Shown here in pieces: positions 1-7,994 of a stretch of DNA of 64,000 bases; the stretch's first letter is position 1, and every line of letters begins with the position of its first letter. Source of the DNA: Atopobium deltae (GTDB lineage: Bacteria > Actinomycetota > Coriobacteriia > Coriobacteriales > Atopobiaceae); assembly GCF_001552785.1 (NCBI RefSeq), contig NZ_KQ959484.1:53812-117811 (forward strand), written 5' to 3'. The translations under genes were made by a program, and so were the position numbers. The notes under the pieces are model-generated. The model did not search any database. It saw nothing but the letters and a program-made list of their open reading frames with translations, and had not been told where the DNA came from.

Positions 1-682
1 ACCCGCCAATAAGTGCAACCGCTGCTGCCGCGGCAATAAAGACTGCACGCAGGTGCGGGAGCCTTTCGAAGGCATAGCCATTATCGGAGCTTGAAGGCAG
101 CGCGGATTCGATACGCGGAATAGCATGCGTGACCTCGGCTTCGCTGATGGGCTCATCCAGATCGAGGTCTGCCTTGGTATTGAAGTCGTCTTCAAGCTGT
201 GGGGCGGCTTCGACGCGCGGGAGCGTCTGCGGAATCGTTTGCGGGAATGTTTGCGGAATTTGCTCGTCTTGCTGCAGTTCATCTTCGTATTGATGGTCAG
301 CGTTTTGGGTCTCTGCGCCTTGCAAAACGTCATCTATCTGTGGGAGCTGGTTAATCTGTTGTGCTCGCTGGGCACGATGCACCAATTCTGCTTTACGGAA
401 GGCATCTTCAAGCTCAGCTTGAGCTTGAGAAGCTGGCGCGGAGCTAGGACTCGAACTTGCAGATGTTGTAACAGGTGACACTTCTACTGGTTTTGGCTTT
501 GGCAAAGAGGGCATACCACAGGCATGGCAGGTGGTTTCGTTTACCTCGAGAAGAGCACCGCAGCTTTTGCAATAGCGCAGCTCTAACGAAGGAAACGACA
601 TAGTAGGATCCATTTTTGCGTGGCAGGCAGGGCAACGTAGACTTGCCTGCACAATATGTGTGCCACAGAATGGGCAAATCAC
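1..682 (-). CDS. Zinc-ribbon membrane protein, 3' part cut by window edge
   Basis: The frame starts at a GTG (682-680) placed 6 nt after a GGAGG ribosome binding site and runs off the left edge after 227 codons. Residues 3-6 and 17-20 form CPFC and CPAC. Residues 38-41 and 52-55 form CKSC and CHAC. Together these are two four-cysteine zinc ribbons. A long Gln/Glu/Asp/Ser-rich linker follows, and a hydrophobic Ala-rich segment, probably a membrane helix, begins at about residue 212 and is cut. The ribbons would be cytoplasmic and the missing part outside. The function is not recognisable from this half. The non-ATG start makes the gene easy to miss. Confidence 0.75.
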   Translation of the reverse strand, partial: MICPFCGTHIVQASLRCPACHAKMDPTMSFPSLELRYCKSCGALLEVNETTCHACGMPSLPKPKPVEVSPVTTSASSSPSSAPASQAQAELEDAFRKAELVHRAQRAQQINQLPQIDDVLQGAETQNADHQYEDELQQDEQIPQTFPQTIPQTLPRVEAAPQLEDDFNTKADLDLDEPISEAEVTHAIPRIESALPSSSDNGYAFERLPHLRAVFIAAAAAVALIGG

Positions 683-752
683 GGGAAACCTCCGCAAAAC
701 TAACCTACCTGGTAAACCTACCTGGCAAAAGCTTACCTGGTAACACCTTATT

Positions 753-828
753 TGGTGCCCTCAGTGGGGATCGAACCCACGACCTTTCGCTCCGGAGGCG
801 AACGCTCTATCCACTGAGCTATGAGGGC
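753..828 (-). tRNA. tRNA-Arg (anticodon CCG)
   Basis: The reverse complement folds as a complete cloverleaf: acceptor GCCCTCA/TGAGGGC, D stem GCTC/GAGC, anticodon stem TTCGC/GCGAA with loop CTCCGGA (anticodon CCG, reading CGG), and T arm GTGGG-TTCGATC-CCCAC. CCA is encoded at the 3' end. Length is 76 nt. Confidence 0.97.
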
Positions 829-1097
829 ATCTCGGCCAATGCCGTCGACCACGACCGACTATCGTCAACCACGGATTGACCGCAGTCATTAAGACACAAC
901 TGATACTTCCGTAGTCCGTAAGCTTTAGTATACCGTGATTTCCATAGCAGGCTCAGTAAAAATGTTTCATCAACGTATACGATAACCATATCAACGCATC
1001 TGACGATAAAATCAAGGGTATTATCGAATGGTTACGTATGAGTTAAGCACAAGAAGCGCATATGATGTAAAAGCGAGCATAATGACAAATACCAGCT

Positions 1098-1342
1098 ATG
1101 TACCAAACACCGTCGGGCTTCTCGGCAGGATCCTACAAAGATCTAACACGCGTGGCCGTCTTAATGCGCCCATGTGGTACGAGCTGTTTTTGGCAAATGC
1201 TGACAATCTGTCGCACGAGATTGCGATGCTTATCGACAATCTACAGGCGTATAAAGATGCGATCGATGCAGGTGATGCGCATAGTTTGCAGGCGCTGCTT
1301 GCCGAGGGCAATCGTCTAAAAAGAGAGGCTGAGGCGCAATAA
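1098..1342 (+). pseudogene. tyrA: tyrA (prephenate dehydrogenase) C-terminal remnant, frameshifted
   Basis: Only the last ~80 codons of a prephenate dehydrogenase are left, in two frames. The frame at 1098 gives the family motif GFSAGSYKDLTRVA. Near 1155-1165 homology jumps to the frame ending at 1342, which reads NAPMWYELFLANADNLSHEI and continues to the normal C terminus. One inserted base would join them. The NAD-binding and catalytic N-terminal ~200 residues are absent. An open frame from 1028 in the second frame exists, but its first ~45 residues do not resemble the family. The stop (TAA) overlaps the aroB ATG by one base, so the tail still carries the purine-rich sequence that serves aroB, which may explain its survival. 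Confidence 0.8.
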
Positions 1343-2499
1343 TGAGCGATGTGAAGATTTCTGGGGTGCAGGTAGGAACACATACACGCATCATTGACGT
1401 GCAAGCGACTTCGGCCAGCTATACGGTGTTTATTGGTGCACACATCCTTGAACACGCGGGCAAACTCGTGCGCGAGAGCGTTCGCTCAGCCGATGCAACA
1501 AAGGCGTATCTGGTAAGTGACACGAACGTAGAGCCGCTGTATGCAGCAACTGTCGAGAAGAGCCTGGTTGCCGCAGGCTTTACCGTATATACACACAACT
1601 TTGCCGCAGGTGAGGCCTCTAAACGCATCAATACGCTTTCGGATCTGCTTGAAGGTCTTGCACAAGCAGGGCTTTCTCGCAAGGACGTGGTGGTTGCCTT
1701 GGGCGGCGGCGTGGTAGGCGACATTGCAGGACTTGCGGCGGGGCTCTATTTGCGTGGCATTGATGTTATCCAGATGCCCACGTCACTGCTTGCTATGGTT
1801 GATTCTTCGGTGGGCGGCAAAACGGCTATTGACCTTGAAGCAGGTAAAAACCTAGCTGGCGTCTTTTTGCAACCGCGCGCCGTCATTGCAGATGTGAGCT
1901 GCTTGGATACCCTTTCTGCTGAGCTTTTTCGGGATAGCTGCGGCGAAGTCATCAAGCATGCCGTACTTGCCGACCCGACGCTCTTCTCGCAGCTCAGCGC
2001 CAAAGCGCTGACGCAACATAATTACACGCACGATGAACTTATCGACATCATCGCACGCAATATTACGATCAAGCGAGACGTCGTCCAAGCTGACGAGACC
2101 GAAGAGGGTCTGCGGCAAGTGCTCAATCTGGGGCACACCATCGGACATGCTATTGAGGCAGCCAGCCATTTTGAATTGGGACATGGAAGTTGCGTTGCAG
2201 CGGGCCTATGCTGCATGGTTCGCGGAGCCGTGGGCTTGGGTTGGTGCACACCACAGCTGCTAGACACTATCGAGACAGTCGTGGCCGCTCACGGACTTCC
2301 CACGGACACAGCGCTGGATCACGACGTGCTCTTTACCTATGCCTGTCGAGACAAAAAGCGCCTCTCTGACAAGGCTCATCTGGTTGTGCCCACCAAGATT
2401 GGCCACGTGACAATAAAAACCGTCGGTACCGATATACTTAAACAAGTTATAGACAAGGGCTGTTTGAGTGCGAGCGCACCCAGCAGCACAAACGCATAA
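1342..2499 (+). CDS. aroB: 3-dehydroquinate synthase
   Basis: Converts DAHP to 3-dehydroquinate, the second shikimate step, in the cytoplasm with NAD and a metal. The 385 residues carry the glycine-rich GGGVVGDIAG motif near 115-125, the MPTSLLAMVDSSVGGK stretch, the EVIKHAVLAD segment and LNLGHTIGHAIE, which supplies metal-binding histidines. The length is slightly above the usual ~360 because of a short N-terminal extension and a Ser-rich tail. The ATG overlaps the stop of the tyrA remnant (TAATG), with GAGG upstream. First intact gene of the aro cluster; no DAHP synthase gene is in this window. Confidence 0.97.
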   Translation: MSDVKISGVQVGTHTRIIDVQATSASYTVFIGAHILEHAGKLVRESVRSADATKAYLVSDTNVEPLYAATVEKSLVAAGFTVYTHNFAAGEASKRINTLSDLLEGLAQAGLSRKDVVVALGGGVVGDIAGLAAGLYLRGIDVIQMPTSLLAMVDSSVGGKTAIDLEAGKNLAGVFLQPRAVIADVSCLDTLSAELFRDSCGEVIKHAVLADPTLFSQLSAKALTQHNYTHDELIDIIARNITIKRDVVQADETEEGLRQVLNLGHTIGHAIEAASHFELGHGSCVAAGLCCMVRGAVGLGWCTPQLLDTIETVVAAHGLPTDTALDHDVLFTYACRDKKRLSDKAHLVVPTKIGHVTIKTVGTDILKQVIDKGCLSASAPSSTNA

Positions 2500-2534
2500 T
2501 GCACAACGTATAACGCACAACAAAGGAAAGCACT

Positions 2535-3857
2535 ATGGACGTACGCATAACCCCACAACCGCTTGCTGGCACCGTTTGTGCCATTGCCTCTAAATCGATC
2601 GCGCATCGCCTACTTGTGTGTGCGGCGCTGGCCGATAAGCCCTGCGTCATTGACTGCGCCCACACATCCGACGACATTATGGCAACGGTGAGCTGCTTGC
2701 GAGCGCTCGGAGCGCGCATTACGCAAACCAAAACGGGCTTTCGCGTCATCCCCTTAAAGCGCCCTCACGGCCTTGCACGCCACCTCTGGCATCCAACCGC
2801 GCAGCTGTACTGCAATGAATCAGGCTCTACCCTGCGCTTTATGCTTCCTGTTGTCTGCGCACTCGGGACCCCCGCCGCCCTGTATATGCAGGGTAAGCTT
2901 CCAAAGCGGCCCTTATCGCCCTTGTACGAACAGTTGGTGCTGGCGGGCGCACGTTTAAGCCCACAAGGTAATAATCCGCTGGTCGTAGCAGGTTCGATAC
3001 GCCCCCAAACGTTTTATATGCCTGGCAATATTTCCTCGCAGTACATCAGTGGCCTGCTCATGGCAGCGCCTTTGCTCAAGGAAGAGGTGCGTGTGGTAGT
3101 GACGAAGCCCGTCGAATCACGCCCGTATATCCAGCTCACGCTGCAAGCCATGAAGCAGTTTGGGGTAATCGTGCAAGAAACAGAAGAGCTCGATGCTGAC
3201 AAGAACCCCGTCGTGGTCTATACCGTCGACAAAGATGCATGTTTTTGTTCCTGCGAGGAGGTTTCGGTCGAAGGCGATTGGTCTAATGCGGCCTTCTGGC
3301 TTTGTGCAGGCGCCGTTGGCGGCAGCGGTCTCACCGTTGATGGTCTTAATCTCACGAGTGCTCAGGGCGATCGCGCCATTATGGCAGCGCTTGCCCGCTT
3401 TGGCACACGCATTTCTCGCAAAAAACACCAGGCAACAGCCGTGCATGATCACATTAGTGCCTGTGATATTGACGTGGCACACTTTCCCGATTTGGTACCT
3501 CCTTTGGCGGTGGTTGCCTCTGTCGGTGAAGGCACTACAACCATTAGCGGCGCAGCACGCCTGCGCATTAAAGAGTCGGATCGTTTGCAAACCGTGTGCG
3601 CGGGGCTCACGGCTTTGGGCGCTGACATTCGCATCGTGGATGACAGCCTTGTAATTCAAGGAGTGCCGCAGCTCACAGGTGGTGTGGTTGACGCGGCGCA
3701 TGATCATCGCATCGCAATGATGACTGCTATTGCGGCGACTCGTTGTATGCAAGACGTTATTATCAAAAATGCTTCGTGCGTCAGTAAATCGTATCCGCAG
3801 TTCTTTGAGGATTATCAGGCGCTGGGCGGACAAGTGCACGTCATCGACGAGTCGTAG
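2535..3857 (+). CDS. aroA: 3-phosphoshikimate 1-carboxyvinyltransferase (EPSP synthase)
   Basis: Joins shikimate-3-phosphate and PEP to give EPSP. The 440 residues are normal length. Family landmarks are SKSIAHRLLVCAAL at ~20, NESGSTLRFMLP at ~95, the IKESDRLQ segment at ~340 and DHRIAMMTA at ~395. The N-terminal motif has SIAHR where SISHR is usual, and the central one ESGSTLRF where NSGTTMR is usual, both tolerable variants. An AAAGGAAAG binding site sits before the ATG, 35 nt after aroB. aroC follows after 11 nt, so the three genes are surely cotranscribed. Confidence 0.97.
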   Translation: MDVRITPQPLAGTVCAIASKSIAHRLLVCAALADKPCVIDCAHTSDDIMATVSCLRALGARITQTKTGFRVIPLKRPHGLARHLWHPTAQLYCNESGSTLRFMLPVVCALGTPAALYMQGKLPKRPLSPLYEQLVLAGARLSPQGNNPLVVAGSIRPQTFYMPGNISSQYISGLLMAAPLLKEEVRVVVTKPVESRPYIQLTLQAMKQFGVIVQETEELDADKNPVVVYTVDKDACFCSCEEVSVEGDWSNAAFWLCAGAVGGSGLTVDGLNLTSAQGDRAIMAALARFGTRISRKKHQATAVHDHISACDIDVAHFPDLVPPLAVVASVGEGTTTISGAARLRIKESDRLQTVCAGLTALGADIRIVDDSLVIQGVPQLTGGVVDAAHDHRIAMMTAIAATRCMQDVIIKNASCVSKSYPQFFEDYQALGGQVHVIDES

Positions 3858-3868
3858 GAGTTTACACC

Positions 3869-4993
3869 ATGGCATCGAATTTTGGTTCCACCATACGCGT
3901 TGCCCTCTTTGGGCAATCTCACTCTGCCGCTGTCGGTGTGGTGGTCGAAGGGCTTCCCGTTGGTTTTAGCGTTGACCAGGCCCGTCTTGACGCTTTTATG
4001 CAACGCCGCGCGCCAGGTCACTCCGCCTGGGCAACGCCGCGCAAGGAAGCCGACAAGCTGCGCATTGTTTCGGGCTTAAACCCTGCAGGTCAGACCTGTG
4101 GAGCACCTTTGTGTGGGCTTATCGAGAATACCAACACGCGCTCGCAGGATTACGAAACCCTCAAGCGCATTCCGCGCCCTGGTCACGCTGACTTTACGGC
4201 GCAGATGAAGTGGCATGGATATCAAGACGTTGCAGGTGGCGGGCATTTTTCTGGCCGTTTAACGGCGGGGTTATGCATCGCAGGAGGCATAGCGCTGCAG
4301 CTTCTGGACGAGCGCTATGGCATTCATGTGGCAGCACACATCCAAGAGATTATGGGCATTGCCGATACACCCTTTGAAGCCTATAACACGAGTGCCGAGA
4401 AGACCGAACTTCTTACACAGCAAATGGAACTTCTCGCACAGCTACCTGCGACCCAGCTTCCAGTCCTCAACAAAGACGCAGACCAAGCTATGCGGCAAGC
4501 GATTGCACAGGTTAAAGAGGAGCAGGATTCCGTGGGGGGCATCATTGAATGCGTAACCACGGGTATTCCCGCTGGTATTGGTGGACCTTTGTTCGATGGG
4601 ATCGAATCGGCCTTGGCACGCGCGGTCTTTGGTATTGGTGCGGTAAAAGGCATCGAATTTGGTCGAGGCTTTGCCGCTGCTCGCATGCATGGGTCTGAAC
4701 ACAATGATGCCTACACCATTCATGATGGTAAACCGTGCTGTGTGAGCAATAATGCTGGAGGAAATCTTGGTGGTATTACCACAGGCGCGCCATTGCTCTT
4801 CCGCATTGCAGTCAAGCCAACTTCATCCATCGCGCGTCCACAACACTCGGTTGATATGAGCTGCAATGAACTCGCAAACCTCGAGATTGTCGGGCGGCAT
4901 GACCCCTGCATTGTGCCTCGTGCAGTGCCTGTTCTTGAAGCGACAACGGCACTCGTAGTGCTCGATCAGCTGCTAAGTTTTCCTGTCGCGTAG
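3869..4993 (+). CDS. aroC: Chorismate synthase
   Basis: Converts EPSP to chorismate using reduced FMN. The 374 residues include the three family signatures: GQSHSAAVGVVVEGLP near residue 15, RRAPGHSAWATPRKEAD near 47 and RPGHADFTAQMKWHGYQD near 110, the last followed by AGGGHFSGRLTAG. The start ATG has GTAGGAG 10 nt upstream and lies 11 nt after aroA. An 84-nt gap separates it from pheA. Confidence 0.97.
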   Translation: MASNFGSTIRVALFGQSHSAAVGVVVEGLPVGFSVDQARLDAFMQRRAPGHSAWATPRKEADKLRIVSGLNPAGQTCGAPLCGLIENTNTRSQDYETLKRIPRPGHADFTAQMKWHGYQDVAGGGHFSGRLTAGLCIAGGIALQLLDERYGIHVAAHIQEIMGIADTPFEAYNTSAEKTELLTQQMELLAQLPATQLPVLNKDADQAMRQAIAQVKEEQDSVGGIIECVTTGIPAGIGGPLFDGIESALARAVFGIGAVKGIEFGRGFAAARMHGSEHNDAYTIHDGKPCCVSNNAGGNLGGITTGAPLLFRIAVKPTSSIARPQHSVDMSCNELANLEIVGRHDPCIVPRAVPVLEATTALVVLDQLLSFPVA

Positions 4994-5077
4994 CGCCATC
5001 TCTTCGTAGATGATAGCACACGAGCAAACAACGCAAACCGATGTAAAAGACTCAAGTTCAACAGTAAGGTTAACCTT

Positions 5078-6262
5078 ATGGCAGATGTAGACAACACACC
5101 CGACGCAAACCCTACACTCGACCTCAACCATATACGCAAACGTATTGACGAGATCGACGACGGTATTCTCGACCTCTTCTTGCAACGCATGCAATGTATT
5201 CATGAGGTCTCGGCCTGCAAAAAGGCTCACAAGCTGCCCATTCTTGATCGCAAACGCGAACGAGAAAAGCTGACATACATTGCATCTCAAACTCCAGCTG
5301 AGCTTAAGAGTTCGAGTTTGGTCCTCTTTTCCTTGCTTATGGAGACGGCGCGCACGAGCGAACACCTGCAGCTCCAAGCGTCATCACAAAGCATGCACAC
5401 GCGCATCGATCAAGCGCAGGCACACACGGGGGCGCTCTTTCCCACCGATGCCTTAATCGCCTGCCAAGGTGTCGAGGGCGCCTATTCGCAACTCGCCGCC
5501 GATCGCCTTTTTAAGCGACCCAATATCTCGTTTTTTACCACCTTTGAGGGCGTTTTTAATGCCGTTGACCAGGGATTTAGTCGCTACGGTGTCATCCCTC
5601 TTGAAAACTCTACCGCAGGCTCGGTCACCAAGGTTTACGATTTGATGATGCGCTACGACTTTCATATTGTGCGCACCTTGCGCCTTAAGATTGACCACTG
5701 CGTCCTTGCTAAGCCCTCGACCAAACTCGCCGATGTGCGTCACATTTATAGCCATCCGCAGGCCATTGCACAGTGCTCGGCATTTTTGGATCAGCACAAA
5801 GAGATCACGGTACATGTGTGCGAGAATACCGCCGTCGCGGCACAAAAGGTTGCCGATGACCCACGCGATTGCGTGGCCGCGCTTTCGAGCAGAAGCTGCG
5901 CTGGGCTGTATGGCCTGGTAGCGCTGCAAAAAGATGTGCAGGATACTGACAACAATTACACGCGTTTTGCCTGCATAAGCAAAAAGCTCGAAATCTATCC
6001 AGGGGCTGATCACAGTTCATTGATGCTCGTGCTCGGCCATGAGCCAGGAACCCTGTACAAGACACTTTCGCGTTTTTATGCCCTCGACATCAATATTTGC
6101 AAGCTCGAAAGCCGCCCTATCCCCCACAAAAACTTTGAATTCATGTTCTACTTCGACATCGAGTGCCCCGTAGCCTCCCCGCAATTCAGCATCCTGCTCG
6201 ACACACTACAGGATACCTGCGAGGAGTTTCGCTACCTGGGCAGTTACGCGGAGTTACTCTAA
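5078..6262 (+). CDS. pheA: Bifunctional chorismate mutase / prephenate dehydratase (P-protein)
   Basis: Makes phenylpyruvate, the phenylalanine precursor, from chorismate. Domain order in 394 residues: AroQ-class helical chorismate mutase (~12-95, with HIRKRIDEID and LDRKRE), prephenate dehydratase (~120-300, with the catalytic NYTRF motif near 295) and a C-terminal ACT domain carrying ESRP, the usual phenylalanine-feedback site. All domains look intact, in contrast to the ruined tyrA upstream. The stop codon overlaps the next ATG by one base (TAATG), which implies translational coupling to aroE-aroK. Confidence 0.95.
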   Translation: MADVDNTPDANPTLDLNHIRKRIDEIDDGILDLFLQRMQCIHEVSACKKAHKLPILDRKREREKLTYIASQTPAELKSSSLVLFSLLMETARTSEHLQLQASSQSMHTRIDQAQAHTGALFPTDALIACQGVEGAYSQLAADRLFKRPNISFFTTFEGVFNAVDQGFSRYGVIPLENSTAGSVTKVYDLMMRYDFHIVRTLRLKIDHCVLAKPSTKLADVRHIYSHPQAIAQCSAFLDQHKEITVHVCENTAVAAQKVADDPRDCVAALSSRSCAGLYGLVALQKDVQDTDNNYTRFACISKKLEIYPGADHSSLMLVLGHEPGTLYKTLSRFYALDINICKLESRPIPHKNFEFMFYFDIECPVASPQFSILLDTLQDTCEEFRYLGSYAELL

Positions 6263-7689
6263 TGCCTAGCTCAAATCTACCGAGAAAATCGCCGAAGCCC
6301 ACGCCTGCGCCACAAGCGCCGCAGGCCACGAACACGCCAGCAGCGCCTGCACCCGCGCCACAAGCACCGAAGCCCACAACCCCCTACGGTCTTCTCGGCA
6401 AAACACTGGGGCATAGCTGGTCGCCCGAAATCCATCAGCAGCTCGGCAGCGCTCCCTATGCCCTCTATGAACTTCAGTCCGACCAGCTCGAACAGTTTAT
6501 TCGTCACGAACACTGGCGCGGCCTGAATGTCACCATCCCCTACAAGCAACAAGTCGCGCGCCTCGCAGACAGCTGCTCTGATGCGATGAAGCACATTGGA
6601 GCTGCCAACACCCTTGTAAAGGACGAGAAGGGTCGTATCGTTGCTCACAACACCGATGCGCTTGGATTTTTACAGCTCTTGAAGCATGTCTGTACACAGC
6701 AGCTGGGCCTTCCCGATGCTCGAACACTCGTGGCACACAAAAAGGTGCTCGTGCTAGGAAGCGGTGGCGCCTCAAAAGCCATCCGCTATGTGCTTGAGCA
6801 GCTCCAAGCGCAGGTCGTCATCATATCGAGAAACCCACCGAAGTCTAGTTGCGCAGCACAGACAGCCAACTCCCCCGTACGCTACGACAGCTACGAATCG
6901 CTCAGTCAACGCCACCGCGACGCCGTGCTTCTTGTCAATGCGACGCCCGTCGGCATGTATCCAAATACCGAAGCCAGCCCCCTAAGCCACACGCAATTCG
7001 AGGCACTCGAGAGCGTGAAAGCCGTTATCGATAGCATTTACAATCCGCAAATTACCCGCTTGGGTCAGGACGCCCTCGCCTGCCATAAGGTTTATGCCAA
7101 CGGCCTACGCATGCTCGCAGCACAGGCGTGGGCCGCCGCGCAACTCTTTTTGCACAAGGAAATTGATACCACTTGCATCGACCGTATCGTGCATAATCTT
7201 GCGCAACGTATGCAAAACGTGGCGCTTATCGGTATGCCGGGTGTGGGCAAAACAACCACAGGACAGCTCCTCGCCCAACGCCTTGGGCGCCCTTTTATTG
7301 ATCTGGATGACGCTTTTACGCAAATTGTAGGCACCACACCAGCCGATTTTATACGCAAACACACAGAAGCCGCTTTTAGAGCGCGCGAAACCGAAGTTCT
7401 GCAGGTATATGCCAAAAAATCTGGACAAATACTTTCGTGCGGTGGCGGGGTTGTATGCCGTCACAAAAACTATGAGCTCCTGAAGCAAAATGCCACAATC
7501 GTCATGCTCAATCGCCCACTTAAGGCTCTAAGCTGCGAAAATCGACCCATCACGCAAGCGCAAAGCCTACAGGCGTTGCAACAGGCGCGCATGCCCCTTT
7601 ACCAGCAGTGGGCCGACATAAGCATTCACAATCCAAGCTCTCCTGCTACAGCTACGCAAACCATTATCGATACGCTCAGCTTATCGTAA
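6262..7689 (+). CDS. aroEK: Fused shikimate dehydrogenase - shikimate kinase
   Basis: A single 475-residue protein for two consecutive shikimate steps. Residues 2-40 are a Pro/Ala/Gln/Thr-rich low-complexity tail. AroE spans ~42-310: YGLLGKTLGHSWSPEIH, catalytic lysine in NVTIPYKQQ, aspartate in NTDALGF, and a Rossmann VLGSGGASKA motif. Shikimate kinase spans ~319-475: P-loop GMPGVGKTTTG, the shikimate-binding DLDD, and SCGGGVV. The start at 6262 is chosen because it overlaps the pheA stop; the frame is open further upstream but that part lies inside pheA. AroE and AroK are usually separate proteins in bacteria. Confidence 0.93.
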   Translation: MPSSNLPRKSPKPTPAPQAPQATNTPAAPAPAPQAPKPTTPYGLLGKTLGHSWSPEIHQQLGSAPYALYELQSDQLEQFIRHEHWRGLNVTIPYKQQVARLADSCSDAMKHIGAANTLVKDEKGRIVAHNTDALGFLQLLKHVCTQQLGLPDARTLVAHKKVLVLGSGGASKAIRYVLEQLQAQVVIISRNPPKSSCAAQTANSPVRYDSYESLSQRHRDAVLLVNATPVGMYPNTEASPLSHTQFEALESVKAVIDSIYNPQITRLGQDALACHKVYANGLRMLAAQAWAAAQLFLHKEIDTTCIDRIVHNLAQRMQNVALIGMPGVGKTTTGQLLAQRLGRPFIDLDDAFTQIVGTTPADFIRKHTEAAFRARETEVLQVYAKKSGQILSCGGGVVCRHKNYELLKQNATIVMLNRPLKALSCENRPITQAQSLQALQQARMPLYQQWADISIHNPSSPATATQTIIDTLSLS

Positions 7690-7742
7690 GCATGCATACA
7701 GCAAACAGAATATTTATGCAAAAACATGGAGGTATTGTATAG

Positions 7743-7790
7743 ATGCGTGTTCCAACAACCACTGACGGCGCCGTGCGTGTCACTTGGTAG
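7743..7790 (+). CDS. Possible 15-codon leader peptide ending in Trp
   Basis: The 305-nt gap between aroEK and the next gene holds a very short frame, MRVPTTTDGAVRVTW then TAG, preceded by a perfect GGAGGT 9 nt before the ATG. The last sense codon is Trp. A 7-bp hairpin (TATCGCA at 7816-7822, TGCGATA at 7829-7835) lies downstream, without a U run. This could be a regulatory leader for the aroQ fusion gene or chance. No family is recognised. Confidence 0.35.
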   Translation: MRVPTTTDGAVRVTW

Positions 7791-7920
7791 ATATTCTCGG
7801 CGCAAGGCGCGCGCGTATCGCAATCTCATGCGATAATAGGTACTCGATATTCAGATTGTACTAAGTTTTACGGTGCCTACCGCCACACGATGACATCGCC
7901 ACACAACGAGCCGCTCAGTG

Positions 7921-7961
7921 CGTTGGCAAAAGCAAAGCATACGTTGGCATAAACAAAGCAT
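7921..7961 (+). repeat. Two 20-bp direct repeats, period 21
   Basis: CGTTGGCAAAAGCAAAGCAT (7921-7940) and CGTTGGCATAAACAAAGCAT (7942-7961) match at 18 of 20 positions. They end ~35 nt before the EIIB-AroQ start codon. A two-turn spacing would suit an operator, but no regulator is identified. Confidence 0.6.
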
Positions 7962-7994
7962 GATATTGGTACGTGATGAGCACAGGAGAGCGCC

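Noticed and set aside
3117..3875. 252-codon open frame on the minus strand opposite aroA
   Set aside because: It mirrors aroA codons, has no family motif or ribosome site, and aroA is certain on the other strand. The same holds for the minus frame 5453-6013 inside pheA and the plus frames 16016-16729, 17450-18295 and 40839-41576 opposite arcB, arcA and rmlB.
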